From positions 19,831,379 to 19,895,378 of the forward strand of contig OX235263.1 of assembly GCA_944472135.2 (NCBI GenBank): a stretch of 64,000 bases of DNA. The letters are read 5' to 3'. The position numbers and the translations under genes are program-made. The notes beneath the pieces are model-generated. The model searched no databases, had not been told where the DNA came from, and saw only the letters and a program-made list of their open reading frames with translations. Source of the stretch: Trichobilharzia regenti. Lineage: Eukaryota; Platyhelminthes; Trematoda; Strigeidida; Schistosomatidae. Below are positions 1 through 11,224 of the stretch, piece by piece (the first letter of the stretch is position 1; each line of letters begins with the position of its first letter).

Positions 1-71
1 TGCAAGGGGTTGCCATTCGCCATGTACCTGCTGTTGTAACACTGCCCCAATGGCGACATCTGAAGCATCTG

Positions 72-1103
72 TCATGAGAGACAGGGGGCGTCATTCTGGC
101 GTCTGACTAAGAGCGTCTTGTCGTTTAGTGATTGTTTAACAGCTTCGAATGCTTTAACAGCTTCTGCAGGCAAATAGAATGAACGACTATGTCCACGTAA
201 GCAGTCGGTCAACGGTTGCAAAACTCTAGCACAGTTCGGGATAAAACGCCGGTAAAAATTGACTAGACCCAAAAATCGCCGTAGTTTCTTGAAAGAATCT
301 GGTAATGGATAGTCTTTGATGGCTTGTACATCGTCGGGGACTGGTCTAATTCCTTGATTGTCAATCAAGTGACCGAGGAATTTCAGTGATTTCTTACCAA
401 ATTCGCATTTATCTAAATTGATAGTCATGCCGTATTTCTGAAGTCTTTCAAACACCGTCCTCACATGTTTCACATGCTCGGTTTCGTCTGCACTTGCAAT
501 TAGTAAGTCGTCAATGTATGCGTAGACGAAGGGCAGGCCGCGGAGTACTTGGTCGATGAGACGTTGAAATGTCTGAGCGGCGTTCATCAGCCCGAAAGGC
601 ATGCGCACGAATTCGTATAAGCCGAATGGCGTGGTGATAGCGGTTTTTGGAACGTCATCCGGGTGGATGGGAATATGATGGTACGCTTTGACAAGGTCGA
701 TTTTGGAGAAAATTTTAACCTCTGGCAAGTTGCTGGCGAAATCGTGAATATGCGGTATGGGGTATCGATCAGGTACCGTTTGCTTGTTTAAAGCTCGATA
801 ATCCCCGCATGGCCGTATCTCACCAGAAGACTTTTTGGGTACCATGTGCAGCGGTGAAGACCAAGAGCTGTTGGATGGTCGAATAATGCCGAGCTCTAAC
901 ATTTTATCGAACTCTGTTTTTGCGATTTTAAGTCGATTTGGGTCAAGGCGTCGAGGACGTGCAAAAACTGGTGGTCCAGTGGTTTTAATGTGATGAACCA
1001 CTTGATGCTTTAGTTCTGTTGCTCGGAAAGAGGGTTGTAGAAGGTCAGGGAACTGATTTACTAAGTCAGTATATGGAGATGCTGGTGTGCGTGTGACCAT
1101 CAA
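72..1103 (-). CDS. Gypsy A pol: reverse transcriptase (frameshifted from RNase H)
   Basis: This 343-residue frame encodes the fingers and palm of a Gypsy reverse transcriptase, which copies element RNA into DNA in cytoplasmic particles. Visible motifs in order are the strand [14 protein letters not shown] (first catalytic Asp), the [13 protein letters not shown] helix, the catalytic YIDDLLIAS, and the LGHLID and [13 protein letters not shown] thumb motifs. The frame stops at 72, but another frame across about 1-100 reads [17 protein letters not shown], the first RNase H motif, so one base separates the two domains. This could be decay or an assembly error. The real polyprotein begins upstream in the gag-protease frame, so the Met at 1103 is not a true start. 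Confidence 0.85.
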   Translation of the reverse strand: MMVTRTPASPYTDLVNQFPDLLQPSFRATELKHQVVHHIKTTGPPVFARPRRLDPNRLKIAKTEFDKMLELGIIRPSNSSWSSPLHMVPKKSSGEIRPCGDYRALNKQTVPDRYPIPHIHDFASNLPEVKIFSKIDLVKAYHHIPIHPDDVPKTAITTPFGLYEFVRMPFGLMNAAQTFQRLIDQVLRGLPFVYAYIDDLLIASADETEHVKHVRTVFERLQKYGMTINLDKCEFGKKSLKFLGHLIDNQGIRPVPDDVQAIKDYPLPDSFKKLRRFLGLVNFYRRFIPNCARVLQPLTDCLRGHSRSFYLPAEAVKAFEAVKQSLNDKTLLVRRQNDAPCLS

Positions 1104-1213
1104 GTTCAGCGATGATGCACGGCTAATCGTACCAGCGATGTACCTTTTATTGAGCGAGTCTATAAGCTTAGGGCTAACCGGATCAACTAGCAGTTTGTGT
1201 TGCTGTAGAAAAT

Positions 1214-2407
1214 CTATACCAAGGATTGGGGATGGAACGTCTGCGATGATGAAAGACCAATGTAGGTATTCTGCAGACCAAAATCTAAAGTCATTCGTTT
1301 ACTACCATATGTAACAATATTAGACTTATTAACGGCTTGGAGCGTAACTGCAGGGTCAGGATGTTGACGTTCCTGCGTAGTCGGAGGGAGAACACTAACC
1401 TCTGCTCCTGTGTCGACTAAGAACGTAGTACCGGTATTTCTATCTGTTACATAAAACAAACGACTGCTAGATCGTAGATTGCCAACAGTAGAAGTTTTCA
1501 TACATGACGATATATCTTTTGGTTTAGCCTGAAAGTTGCAAGGTGAACGACACCGTCGTGCATTGTCTCCGTAACTACGGTGGTACCAGCAAATAGTATC
1601 GTGATGTCGTGACGTGCTGGGTGATCGAGAAAGACGTCGACGAGACGAGCTTCTAGAACGGCTTGGTCGTGTGCGTGTGGTCAGTGCTGCTAACTGACTC
1701 AGTACGGTGTCGACTTTGTGTTCTAGAGCCTGTATCCTGTCGTCAGTGTCTGGCATTCTGCTGGTGGAAGCAACAGATTGAGGTGTTGACCTCTCATACA
1801 TGCGATCTGCGATTTTGGCAAGCTTCTCAATGTCAATGTCGTCATCTCCGTAAGCAAGAACTTGTTGAATGTTTGCAGGAAGTCGTCGCAACCAAATTTG
1901 GTAAAAGAGACTTTTGTCGATATCCCTTCCTGCTACTAGGCTTTGCATGTGCCTCATGAGTTGTGATGGGGTTTTATCGCCTAGCTCTACGTTGCTTAAC
2001 AAACGATCGAGTGCTTGCCTATCAGAAAGTGAAGTGCATCGAAGTACTTCTTCTTTCAACTTGTCGTAAGGAGCGTCTGTGCTGGGCTGAACTATGTGTT
2101 GTCGAACCTGTTCGGCGATTTCGTCTGGTAGTACTGTACTCAATATGCCAAATTTAACCGTCTGTGACGTAAGCTTATTGGCAGTGAAATAATTTTCCAG
2201 TCGTGCAAACCAAAGATGGGAGTCTTTGGGCCTAAAGACTGGTACAGTAAGAGAAATGGTACCAACAGATCCCAGCTGTAAGGTATCAGGGTATCGGAAG
2301 ACATGATACAATTCGTAGAAAAATGGTTTAACAGTAACAAAATAGCAAAAATAATGCACACAAAGAATATGGCAAAACAGAAAAACATGCAATGCGGTGC
2401 TTACCAC
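1214..2407 (-). CDS. Gypsy A gag and aspartic protease
   Basis: This 397-residue frame holds a retrotransposon Gag. About residues 60-200 are capsid-like, with the hydrophobic/charged pattern around WFARLENYF. An Arg/Ser-rich stretch follows (about 245-270), then one zinc knuckle of form [18 protein letters not shown] (about 272-289), then a retropepsin-like protease whose active site is [12 protein letters not shown]. The frame ends early: at about 1262, element A reads TAC-AT-TGG where element B has TAC-AGA-TGG, a one-base loss that separates protease from reverse transcriptase. The true gag start is uncertain; the first 35 residues are hydrophobic and may be untranslated leader. Confidence 0.8.
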   Translation of the reverse strand: MVSTALHVFLFCHILCVHYFCYFVTVKPFFYELYHVFRYPDTLQLGSVGTISLTVPVFRPKDSHLWFARLENYFTANKLTSQTVKFGILSTVLPDEIAEQVRQHIVQPSTDAPYDKLKEEVLRCTSLSDRQALDRLLSNVELGDKTPSQLMRHMQSLVAGRDIDKSLFYQIWLRRLPANIQQVLAYGDDDIDIEKLAKIADRMYERSTPQSVASTSRMPDTDDRIQALEHKVDTVLSQLAALTTRTRPSRSRSSSRRRLSRSPSTSRHHDTICWYHRSYGDNARRCRSPCNFQAKPKDISSCMKTSTVGNLRSSSRLFYVTDRNTGTTFLVDTGAEVSVLPPTTQERQHPDPAVTLQAVNKSNIVTYGSKRMTLDFGLQNTYIGLSSSQTFHPQSLV

Positions 2408-2625
2408 AGATTACTGCGAGTTGTGCGATGAGAAAGCACAAGAATCAGCTCGAAATGTCTATTATATGTATATATATCCGATAAAGTTAGAGTTTAATTA
2501 ATCCAGCAAGTGTAATGCTGCGTCCGGGTGAACAAAATGTCGTTGGAGTCAACAATTCGTCGTCGGGGTGAACCAGTTATCGTCAAGGATAACAATTTGT
2601 CGTCGCTGTCGAAATTGGTCGTCGT

Positions 2626-2641
2626 CACGTCGGGCTCACCA
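2626..2641 (-). promoter_or_regulatory. Primer-binding site of Gypsy A
   Basis: Read on the minus strand, TGGTGAGCCCGACGTG begins 4 nt after the CA end of the LTR. It starts with TGG, as expected for pairing with a tRNA CCA end. The tRNA species was not identified. Confidence 0.6.
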
Positions 2642-2645
2642 ATTT

Positions 2646-2946
2646 TGTTGCGTGCGTTGTCTGACTAAACTGCTGTACACATATATTCTATGTATTTCTT
2701 CGCTCTTATTGATGTGCGCAGACGTTGTGGCTACTCGACGCCCACAACGTAAATCAAAAGGCACTTGTGAAGAATACAAATATGTATTGAAGCAGTAGTC
2801 AAATTCGAAATTGTGTCAAGATAATATTCAACGGTCAATGGACAAGTATTTGCGAAGTATATATAAAATCGGTCTGTATACACATATAATGCAAGTATAC
2901 AAATTAGATTAAAAAGCATGTTTACCGTTGGTATAGGGGTACTACA
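2646..2946 (-). repeat. 5' LTR of Gypsy A
   Basis: On the minus strand the block starts TGTAGTACCCCTATA and ends CAACA just before the primer-binding site. It contains a TATATATA-like promoter region and is about 301 bp. Its start resembles the LTR start of element B (TGTAGAGCTCCTATA). The partner 3' LTR lies outside the window. Confidence 0.7.
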
Positions 2947-2951
2947 AACTC

Positions 2952-3248
2952 ATGACTTCGAGCTTTGGTCTTCAGAATGCCTACAGATGGTCATCTATTA
3001 CTGCAGACGCCACACCACTCACCTTAGGCATAGATTTCTCACAGCATCACAAATTACTAGTAGACCCAAAAAGTCACAGATCGATCTACCCACACATTAT
3101 TGAGTACACTGCTGATACAATCTGCCGAGCATCATCTTTAAATACAATATTCACATGCACGCCAGCATCTCCGTATACTGAATTATTGAATCACTTCCCT
3201 GAACTTCCTAGAAACCGAACTGAAGCATTACGCCGTTCATCGTATTGA
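2952..3248 (+). pseudogene. Gypsy B protease/RT junction remnant
   Basis: An open stretch of 98 codons parallels the segment of element A between protease and reverse transcriptase. It shares FGLQNAY, LGIDF, HKLLVDP, RASSLN and TPASPYTELLNHFPEL. Unlike A, this copy keeps the frame across the junction, which shows that protease and RT were originally continuous. Downstream the frame collapses. Confidence 0.75.
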
Positions 3249-3389
3249 AACCAATGGACCGCCAGTTCTGCACACCTCAGATGCCTTGATGCACACGGAC
3301 TAGATATCTCAAGGTCAGTATTAGATAAAATTTAGAGCTTGACACCACTCAACCAGCTGATATCTCTTGGTATTCATCACCTCACCTGA

Positions 3390-4370
3390 TTCCTGGAAAG
3401 TCTGCTGGTGGAATGTGGCAGTACAGTAGTTAAAGAACTTTAAACAGGCAAACGGCGCCCAGCAGATCACCTCTACCGCATGCGCACGATTTCGCCAGCC
3501 AGGTTTTCTTCAAGATCGCTCTCATGACAGCTAGGCACCGCATATCAGTGGCTTGCTCATTGTCAGCTCAGATGAGGTGGAATATTTGAAAGATGTGAAT
3601 TCGAATGACTTCACTGGTACGGGATAACCACCTACTTGGATAAATTTGAATACCTCAAGATCTCACCGAAATTCCTTGGGCATTTGACCGCCAGCCAAAG
3701 AAGTGAACCAATCTCTGATGGTTTATAGAATGTTAAAAGTCATCCATCGCCCGACTCTTTAGGGAAATTACAGCAATTTTTGGTTTTATCAAGATTTACA
3801 TTCGTTCAATTTCCAACTGTGCCACACTTTTGCAACCTCTAACTGACTGTCTTCGTGGATGGAGCCAGTCGTTTGATTTGTCAGTCAAAGCCATTAAATC
3901 ACTTGAATTTGTTAAGCCCTTGTTGTATGAGTAGGCACTCCTAGTCAGGCTCGAAAACTATGCTCCACTCTCTCTTCCATGATGGATACATTGAATGTTG
4001 CCACTGGGGCAGTTCTAAAACAATAAGTGCATGATGAATGGCAGCCCCTCGCTTTTTTTAAAAACTACTGAATGTTGCTATTGCACCTTTGATAGGGAGT
4101 CACTAGTTATTTATTTATCCATCGAACACCTAAGACTTAAGCTTGGGGGGTGCAACGTTTATTGTCTTTATGGATAATAAAGCTCTGATGAAAGCCTTGT
4201 CAGCCAAAAAAATACCTAATCGCCTCGTGAACCACATCATCTAGAATTTACATCTAAATCCAACTCAGAAATTAGACAAGTACAGGGCGGCAACAATGAA
4301 TGGCACCGTATTTAACAGCGATATTTAAGGAGACATCCTAGTGTTCTCCGATCAAACTGAAATAAAAACC
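3390..4370 (+). pseudogene. Gypsy B reverse transcriptase and RNase H remnants
   Basis: Short islands in all three frames match element A. Around 3655-3700 is a KFLGHLTA-like thumb motif, around 3760-3850 the LQQFLVLSRFTFVQF and LTDCLRG region, and around 4165-4210 FMDNKALMKALSAK, an RNase H motif. Many stops intervene, so no protein can be made. Confidence 0.65.
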
Positions 4371-4429
4371 AAAATGTCCCAAACTAACTCGACCAAGTCC
4401 AGAAACACAGCTAAATGGTTCCAAGTGAA

Positions 4430-4706
4430 ATCCACTGACATCAGTTAGAGAACCATTGGAAAATCTGGGAGTACTGAACAGCTGTTTCGTCCCAGTTTTG
4501 AGGTCTTCATCAGTACGTACTAACTGGGGTTCAAGTTAAGGAGCTTCTGATTACAAGGAGAGCTTGTAGTCGCAAACTATGACGAAACAGATGTCCAGCA
4601 ATCTCAGGTATTTCACTGGTTCTCTAAATGATGTCAGCTTATGATTAATTCCTTAACCAGTCAAACGGAATCCTTACAAAACCAAATACTTGAAAATAAA
4701 TCGATA
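4430..4706. repeat. SINE1 head-to-head pair inside Gypsy B
   Basis: A minus-strand SINE1 3' half (about 4432-4568) is followed by a plus-strand SINE1 3' half (about 4575-4706). Both share the 3' body recognised by CCAGTGGTTCTCTAACTGAT, and the plus copy ends in the family tail ACAAAACCAAATACTTGAAA. The minus copy contains CTGATGA followed by CGAAAC, the hammerhead-like segment. Both tails point outward. Confidence 0.7.
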
Positions 4707-4945
4707 ACTATCTAAACGTTTTCGAATACAATTATATTGATAACAGAATGGTAAAGACATGCAAGATTATTATTCTATTAGACTAAATATATCATTAAGG
4801 CATGGCACAAACCTTCAGACATGAGTCTGAAATTTGCTCGCAATTAGCAAAAATTCAGTTCAAACAGGAAATATACAGCAGTTCAATGAAACACAAACCA
4901 CCTGATTACCACGAAATGTGAAATGGTGTATAAATTACAATTTTA

Positions 4946-5660
4946 GTGTTTAAAGGTGGAAATAGTAGACGTGACAATGAAGGTACGGACACTTTGACAT
5001 ATATGCACAATAACAACATTGTGTGTCCCAATATCGACTACGCATATCTCAGAACTAAAGAAGGTTATGTCTTCTGGAGGGGCATTCTTGGAACGCAGCT
5101 GAATTCCTTTTGGTACAAAGGAGGTAACCTGTGATACCTTTGCCGATATCTAGCAGCTATGAGACATGAGAGTTTTGACAAATTGCACAATCTGTCATAT
5201 TCTGGAGTCGGCACTACCATAAAGTTACCGAAGCAAAGATTTATATGGCCACACATAAAAAGTGGTTTTGAGGAGTGTAGGAAGAATTGTTTGTCTTTTC
5301 AAAGAGTCATGATTTATCACCATGCCAATGAGTCGTTTGGTAGTTTTCATGACTCCGACTTAAGATCTGATGAAATACATATAGATGCCACTGGTCCAAT
5401 GTCTCCTTCCAATGATTTCAATCACATTTTCAATTGAAAACTGATCCGCTGAAATAGTTGATAAAGCTATGGTCGGAAACTGGACAGCGAAATTCGATCT
5501 TCCACCTATTATCACCACAGACAGAGTTACACAGTGCGAAAGCCGTCTTTTTCCACGGCTCACCGAAGCACTGGGAATTGAACAAATATGAACGACTCCA
5601 TATCATCCTATTTCCAACGGGATGGTTGAATGATTTCATCGGCAACTTGAGACTTCACTT
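4946..5660 (+). pseudogene. Gypsy B integrase remnant
   Basis: Frames at 4946-5134 and 5159-5437 carry pieces of a retroviral-type integrase. There is an HHCC-like region with FDKLHNLSYSGVGTTIKL and the pair ECRKNCLSFQRV, then the start of the catalytic core with DEIHIDATGPMSPSNDFN, where the Asp of the D,D-35-E triad sits. The second Asp and Glu region (5450-5660) is broken by stops. Integrase inserts element DNA into the host; this copy cannot. Confidence 0.7.
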
Positions 5661-6576
5661 GCTGCCCATCTGACCATAAATGCCTGGTTCACCAAACCTC
5701 CACTGATATTAATTGGTAAACATGCAACTTTAAAGAAGGATAACGGATTCAGTGTTTCCGAGTTGGCCTATTGTACGGCACCATGGTTACCAGCAGGGTT
5801 TCTCGCCTCAGATGTTTGTAGGTACGTCGAACTGAATACTTGTAGCAATCGTCAGGAAGGATGGCGTACAGTGACCACTATGTCCTGCCTACGGTGATCC
5901 GTTTAGAGTTCTAGAGAGAAATGACGAAGTTATAACGGTAGGATGACTGAATAAAGCGTAAGCCATCAGCGCTGATAGAGTAAAATTAGCGTTTATCAAC
6001 GGCTTCGAAGACAACTATAATGATCAACTGAAGGAAGTGCCAATACCTGCAATCACTGAGACTGCAACATCACCAGGAAAACCGGTGAAAAACAACGGGA
6101 TCTGCTAGGAGAGTTCATTGGCCTAAAAGTTACACTCAAATCATCACTATTTAACTAATTGTGAATTTACCTTTTAGTTGTCTTTATTCTAAATTACCAT
6201 ATAACTGGTTAATCCCGTTGTCTATATTCGCATTTGTAATTCGCAGTGCTATTATTTAAACACTGACATTTGCCGCGTTACTACATTTAATCGGGTAATG
6301 TTTACTGTTCACATAACGTTTTCATCTAAAGACTGCGGTTCTTCAGGTGATTTTCCTCATTCCACTTATTTTCTGTCAAAATTACCAATCCTATGGTTCT
6401 AAGTTAAGCTGTCATTAATACCATCATTTACTGTCAATCCATTTTTTCAAAACTCTCGATTAAACTTTATGTTTTTCAACTTTCTACACACATAGTATTC
6501 TGTGTATTTTCGCTACTATGTAATAAGAAAACACATATCATTGTCGAACAATTCGATGTGCTATTTCATATTTCAT

Positions 6577-6592
6577 TGTGGTGGTGGGGGAA
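6577..6592 (+). promoter_or_regulatory. Polypurine tract of Gypsy B
   Basis: GTGGTGGTGGGGGAA immediately precedes a block starting TGTAG, the expected position for the plus-strand primer just before a 3' LTR. Confidence 0.55.
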
Positions 6593-6595
6593 TTA

Positions 6596-6865
6596 TGTAG
6601 AGCTCCTATATAATCTCTAATTGTAGCGCTTATAAAACTAATTCATGTACCCATAGTATATGTTTACACAAACTAATTTGTGTATGCTTATCGAATATTT
6701 GCCAACGTATTACTGAATATTATTTAATGCAATTAGTTCCCTTTATGAATTTCGACAACACAATAAGAAGATGTAGTTTATCTGAAAGGTGTAATGCATT
6801 GGTGCAACGCATTTCGTACATTCTAACCACACACGTAATTGTCATACACAGTTTTTATAGAAAGC
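6596..6865 (+). repeat. 3' LTR of Gypsy B (end approximate)
   Basis: Begins TGTAGAGCTCCTATATAA, similar to the start of the element A LTR, and contains a TATAAAA-type promoter box near 6633. The right end was not fixed because no second copy is in the window. Confidence 0.5.
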
Positions 6866-7039
6866 AAGAAGTTATGGATAATTACAATACAGGCCAGATT
6901 GTGTACAGGTCAAGGTCACAAATAATGTGGGTATGGAGAAGCAAAAAGTGTGGGTAAGAAAGATAAAGGGAGGAAAAAAAGGCAAAGAAAGGGTTTGAAA
7001 ATATTATGAAGTAAAATTGGTCCTTGGTTCTAAGTTGGA

Positions 7040-7540
7040 TTACCAAGGCAGGTTTAAGGTGATAACAAATAACTTTCGGACGCCTAAGACAGGTTTAAGT
7101 CTTTTTATGGCTAAGGCTTCAATGAATTTAAGTATGTGACTCAACCTTGTTTTATTTATCGGCTTAAAGGCATTGTTAAAATCAACCTTATGACCCGTCT
7201 CCATAATATGCTTCGCTATAGATGATGTTGGACATCTATTTCCGGGGTCACTTGTATCTGGCGATTTCACTTGTTGTTGCAGCCACTTTGGAATGTGTTC
7301 TGTAGCCCTAACATGCAGAGACCGATGGGTCCTCCCTATGTACGTGTCTGCACTCATACATGTAAATTGATAAACACAGTGGGATGTGACACTATCGTTC
7401 GGATAATGTGAGGGTTTACAGGAGAGCATAGTTCTCGTTTTCTCTATGAAGATAAGTTTAGCTGCATAATAGGTTCTATTAATTGCGGCCTTAAGTCTTT
7501 GTCTTGTGACTAGACTTTGTTGATCACCTCTGAACGGCAA
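7040..7540 (-). pseudogene. PLE3 GIY-YIG endonuclease domain
   Basis: The 166-residue frame holds the C-terminal nuclease of a PLE, thought to nick target DNA so that RT can be primed. The GIY-YIG core reads CVYQFTC ... DTYIGRTHRSLHVRATEH, with the Arg and Glu (EH) catalytic positions kept. A SSIAKHIMETGH segment and a IEALAIKRLKPVLGV tail follow. The methionine here is not a natural start; upstream coding is shifted. Confidence 0.8.
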
Positions 7541-7828
7541 GGATATGTAAACATCCTTTTTGGGAACTGATTGGATTGGTAAAGCTATATGGTTGACATT
7601 TCCCTAACGTCTAATAAATCACAGTGGGTAATTGTCATCTAACAATATTTCAGTGAGGTGTTGTCTTTCTTCTTCAATTGTATCAGCGGTACATATACGG
7701 TGAACGCGCTTGAACAAACATTTAACCAACGCCTTTTTATACTGTAGTGGACAGAAACTATGGTAATTTAGATAGTATCCAGTCCATGTTGACTTTCTGT
7801 AGACAGATCGTTTTACTGACCCATCTTC

Positions 7829-8239
7829 TCAGCGGGTTGTGAGTACATCTAAAAATGGCAGGCATCCATTATTCTCTTTAACATAAGTTAGCGATATACT
7901 GTTTTGTGCTCTGTTGATCTGGTTTAGGATTTCTATGGCGTCCGTTGGTTGACCACAAATGACTATTATGTCATCTACATATCTTTTATAGAAATAAACT
8001 TTTCCAATTTTTTTCTCCACTAGGTTCTCAACACGCGAAATATATATATCAGCTAACAATGGAACTAGGGGGCTTCCCATAGCAACACCGTCGATCTGGC
8101 GATAGTGCTCACCCTCGAATGTAAACTTAACATTGTTAGTACAAAAAAGCAGTAATTCTTTTAAGTAAGATGTAGATACTGGTAATAGGAAATCGTTGTC
8201 AGAAATGTTACCGAATATTAGTTTGTGTTTGCTGCGCAT
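7829..8239 (-). pseudogene. PLE3 reverse transcriptase core
   Basis: 136 residues of PLE reverse transcriptase. They include the helix SYLKELLLFCTNNVKFTF, DGVAMGSPLVPLLAD (normally G-S-P-L-G-P) and the catalytic box YVDDIIVI. Upstream RT motifs are missing because of 5' truncation or decay. The Val in place of Gly in the GSPLGP loop argues that it is inactive. Confidence 0.8.
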
Positions 8240-8290
8240 CTATGCTTTTTGTGTGGTTACACACTTTTCGATCCCCTTGGGTTCTTGTGA

Positions 8291-8744
8291 ATTTGATTTC
8301 GTCAACAACACATCTTTTCAAGTTTTCACTTATACTCATCAATACAACGTTATTTGATATTTAATCGTATACAGCGTTAGTACACTCCAGAGCACGAAAA
8401 CGTGGATATGCTTTAGATTTATAATAGTAATCATACTTAGTACACTGAAATTGGTGCAACCCATGTATTGAAACATTTGCTCTTTTTATTAACATTGAAA
8501 CTGTAGAGAATATGTCCATATTGCATTCTCTTTTTATTGTGCCTTTTCATCAGCACGTAACCTGCATTTTGTCATGGCAACCACTAGTATGTTTGGTTTG
8601 TCTTTCAATGCACTCATTTTGTGTAAATTTCGCCAATTTTTTAATTTTTAAACCACATTATAACGTCGATATACAATCGTATTATAGACCCAATCATACT
8701 TTTATTGTAATAATATCTCTTAACTTTCCCAGTGAATGACAGGC
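8291..8744. other. Intergenic spacer, no gene seen
   Basis: AT-rich sequence with one short open frame (8512-8739) that has no recognisable motif. No repeat family was recognised here. Confidence 0.5.
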
Positions 8745-8895
8745 CTTCAAGCTAGAGTCTTGAAGTATCGACATCAAGAATGTTTGGGTTTTACGAGGTG
8801 GCTTTGCTGAGCGCACGTTCAAACTTCCTTCATCACCAAAACACCTACCGGCTTAGCGAGGTGAAGGAGTATGTAGACCGTGATCGAAACAAGTA
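8745..8895 (-). repeat. SINE3 copy, degraded
   Basis: Contains CTTGAAG followed by AGCGAGGTGAAGGAGTA, the antisense of the SINE3 body seen more completely at 63445-63690. The tRNA head is poorly preserved. Confidence 0.5.
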
Positions 8896-9465
8896 CCATA
8901 TCAGTGGATTTCGAGCGTTTTACCGTTGAAACACTGAAGCACTTTATTGATATTAAGTATACCATTCAGTCACATAGACACTGTTGACTTCTTTTTAAAT
9001 ACACGTCGTTTTGCCTAATTTTGCTTAAACCTTAAAATAAATACTTTAGGGAGTTAACACTGGCATGAGCCCTCTGTTTTTCCCCCTGTTGAGGTGCTGG
9101 ATTGCTATTGGCTGTAATGCTTTTAATGCACCAATAAATTACTGTATTTTTGAGGGCCATTACAGCTGTATAAATACAGAGTTTCTGTCTAGCATTTTGA
9201 CTGATTTTTGGGACAGAAGAAGCTACCTTATCGACGTCCAGTCTCTTATTTTGTCTTTGTGTCCAGCAGTGTCACCTATAATTGTTGTTAACTTTCTATT
9301 AGGAGAGATTAGCCAGGGTGTTAAGTTAGTGTTCGCTCGTAGTCTATTAAGTTGTAGTTCTGATCATAACATCTCTGTTACAACATTTCTGAAGAATATG
9401 TTACAATTCAAGCAATTCATATCCCTATTGAAAATATTATTTACTTCAAAGGATTTCATCATAAG

Positions 9466-9605
9466 CTGATATTGGTTGGAGAACCACTGGAAAACCTGGG
9501 AGTACTGCACAGCTGTTTCGCCCTAGTTTGGGACTCTTCAACAGTGAGCATCCATCGGGATTCGAACCCAGGACCTTCTGTTTACAAGATGAGCTAGCTC
9601 GAAGA
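9466..9605 (-). repeat. SINE1 copy next to the left duplication edge
   Basis: Minus-strand SINE1 with the 3' body GAGAACCACTGGAAAACC (antisense), a hammerhead-like CTGTTGAAGAGTCCC ... GCGAAAC segment and a B-box region (GATTCGAACCCAGG, antisense). Its head ends only a few bases before the left-arm boundary at 9611. Confidence 0.75.
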
Positions 9606-10146
9606 CACTCAAATTTCTCTCGTTGTTAGTGATTAATGCTTGTTGCTGTTGTTTGATTATATTCTTCACCTTCGTCTTCTCTTGAAACTTCTACTGCGAG
9701 TTAATTGCTTTTCTCCTATAGCGCTTCTAATTCGTTTGACATTAGACAAAAGTCATCCAAGAAGTTCTGATCATTATATCAGCCCAAAGTGTGCTTGTCT
9801 TCTAGCTCTTTTGCTCACTGACTGCTGTACAATCCAGTCAGCAAAATTTGGAGATATAACCGGTTATAGTATTTAGCTTTATCTTTATACAATCTTCACT
9901 TTGCAGCCTTCGATGAATTTTCCACCAGCGATCACTTGACACGTGAGATTAAATAAATAAAGAGGGTAAAGTGGACACAGTAAACTTATTTCTCCTAATA
10001 CTTATGGACAGAAAAGGCCTCATTTTCACCTACCTGTTATAAGTACTGGCTATCATGATGCTTTTCATTAGGTGGGAAAATAATTTCGAAAGCGCTGGCT
10101 TATATAGAGATACAAAAAGCAATGAAAAATGAATTACAGAACCAAC

Positions 10147-10259
10147 CTCATTTCGCTGACTTTCTTTTAAGTACTGAGCAACGTAATGTCTTTCAAGAGT
10201 CCATGGAAATATATCTCTCAATCGTTTGATACAAAACGCCGAGAATTTCGGCCTCAGCT
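10147..10259 (-). pseudogene. Antisense copy of M13 peptidase exon 8
   Basis: 113 nt, identical by eye to exon 8 at 34875-34987, with the same TTAG acceptor and GTTGGT donor. It encodes the same residues (for example [14 protein letters not shown]) but lies on the opposite strand, upstream of the gene and without partner exons. Confidence 0.85.
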
Positions 10260-10494
10260 CTAATCAGAATAAACAAGACACAGAAATGTTTCAGCATATA
10301 CATCAAATTGAAACATGTTAGGCAAAGGATTTTTAACGAACAAGTTAGTAAGATATCACACGTACACCATGGACTTCTACCACAATATGTATCATGAATA
10401 ATGAACACAGATCAATCTTGAAGTAAATCGATTCCCCACATAAAACGCAATTTACTTCACTTATCATCAAATAAAAACGATAGTCGTAACGTAC

Positions 10495-10648
10495 GTGAGT
10501 CATCTCAGCATTTGCACTTTCGGAACTTTTTACTTCAAAATCAATAGTGTTAGCCTGATACGCCATGAAGTCCATGATAGCCATATTCTGAATTGTACTG
10601 TCGAAAGGGAATAAAAGTAAATATTGTGATTCAGTTTCAGCTGTAAAC
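10495..10648 (-). pseudogene. Antisense copy of M13 peptidase exon 7 (1-nt deletion)
   Basis: 154 nt against 155 nt in the gene. One G is lost near the donor (GAGATGACTCAC here, GAGATGGACTCAC in the gene), which shifts the splice phase. About six other substitutions are visible. The acceptor and GTACGT donor sites persist. Confidence 0.8.
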
Positions 10649-11224
10649 CTTTTATGAGTATTGCATATAACTTCAAATATCGTATGATTCTCTATTTGAA
10701 CAGTGGAAAAGTAGGTGATGAAGTCAAGAATATCTCGACTTGTCAGTGTGGGGGATGGAAACTAGTCGAACATCCTGGAATAATACAGAAGATATCAAGT
10801 CGAAATGATTTTGTGGAGTCGTATTTATCTTTGTGTCATTCATGGGGGTTAACATTCCGTGGTTATACAGTATATTTGTGAACAAAATACATTTTAAAAT
10901 TAAAGCGTTTGCTGTACAAAATGAAGCCAGCACAGTCTTCGGAGAAAAGTCAATTGTGAAATTTACAGTCGAGGAATAGAACAAACCTTATTGGAAATAT
11001 CTGGTATTCAAACTCATGTTACTTAGAAAATTTCAATGTAAATAATGAAAAGCCTGTAAAATTGAAAATTCAAATATTCAGAGTTTGCTTGCAGAAATCA
11101 TTCAACAACCTAGTCCATCAGATCGGTTGTGATAACAAATACTCTTCCATAGCATCTACTCATGTCAATTGCACTAAAAACACGACATGGTAGAAGAAAC
11201 GATTTCTTAAATTAAAATAACGAA

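Larger units (their letters stand above)
1..2946 (-). mobile_element. Gypsy-type LTR retrotransposon A, 3' end outside window
   Basis: On the minus strand the order is LTR (2646-2946), primer-binding site, gag with zinc knuckle, aspartic protease, reverse transcriptase and the start of RNase H, running off the left edge. The order and the motifs ([11 protein letters not shown] protease, YIDDL reverse transcriptase) are those of Gypsy elements such as schistosome Boudicca. The coding region is long and readable, with only two single-base frameshifts seen (near 1260 and near 100), so the copy is fairly young. It abuts element B at 2946/2947 and appears to have inserted into it. Confidence 0.85.
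2947..6865 (+). mobile_element. Gypsy-type LTR retrotransposon B, old and interrupted
   Basis: A heavily mutated relative of element A in the opposite orientation. It opens abruptly inside the protease/RT junction at 2947, then shows remnants of RT (3390-4070), RNase H (about 4160-4230), integrase (4946-5660), a polypurine tract and a 3' LTR. Stops and frameshifts occur throughout, and a SINE pair sits at 4430-4706. The 5' part presumably lies left of element A, beyond the window, because A has inserted here. Confidence 0.75.
7030..8290 (-). mobile_element. Penelope-like element 3 (5'-truncated, decayed)
   Basis: On the minus strand, an RT core (8239-7829) leads through a broken linker (about 7828-7541) into a GIY-YIG endonuclease (7540-7040). 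The linker still reads WTGYYLNYHSFCPLQYK-like PLE sequence with stops. The family resembles PLE4 at 53636 more than PLE1 or PLE2. Confidence 0.85.

Noticed and set aside
9065..9469. 134-codon plus-strand open frame
   Set aside because: No family motif, no recognisable splice or promoter context, and a low-complexity hydrophobic composition; chance open frames of this length are expected.
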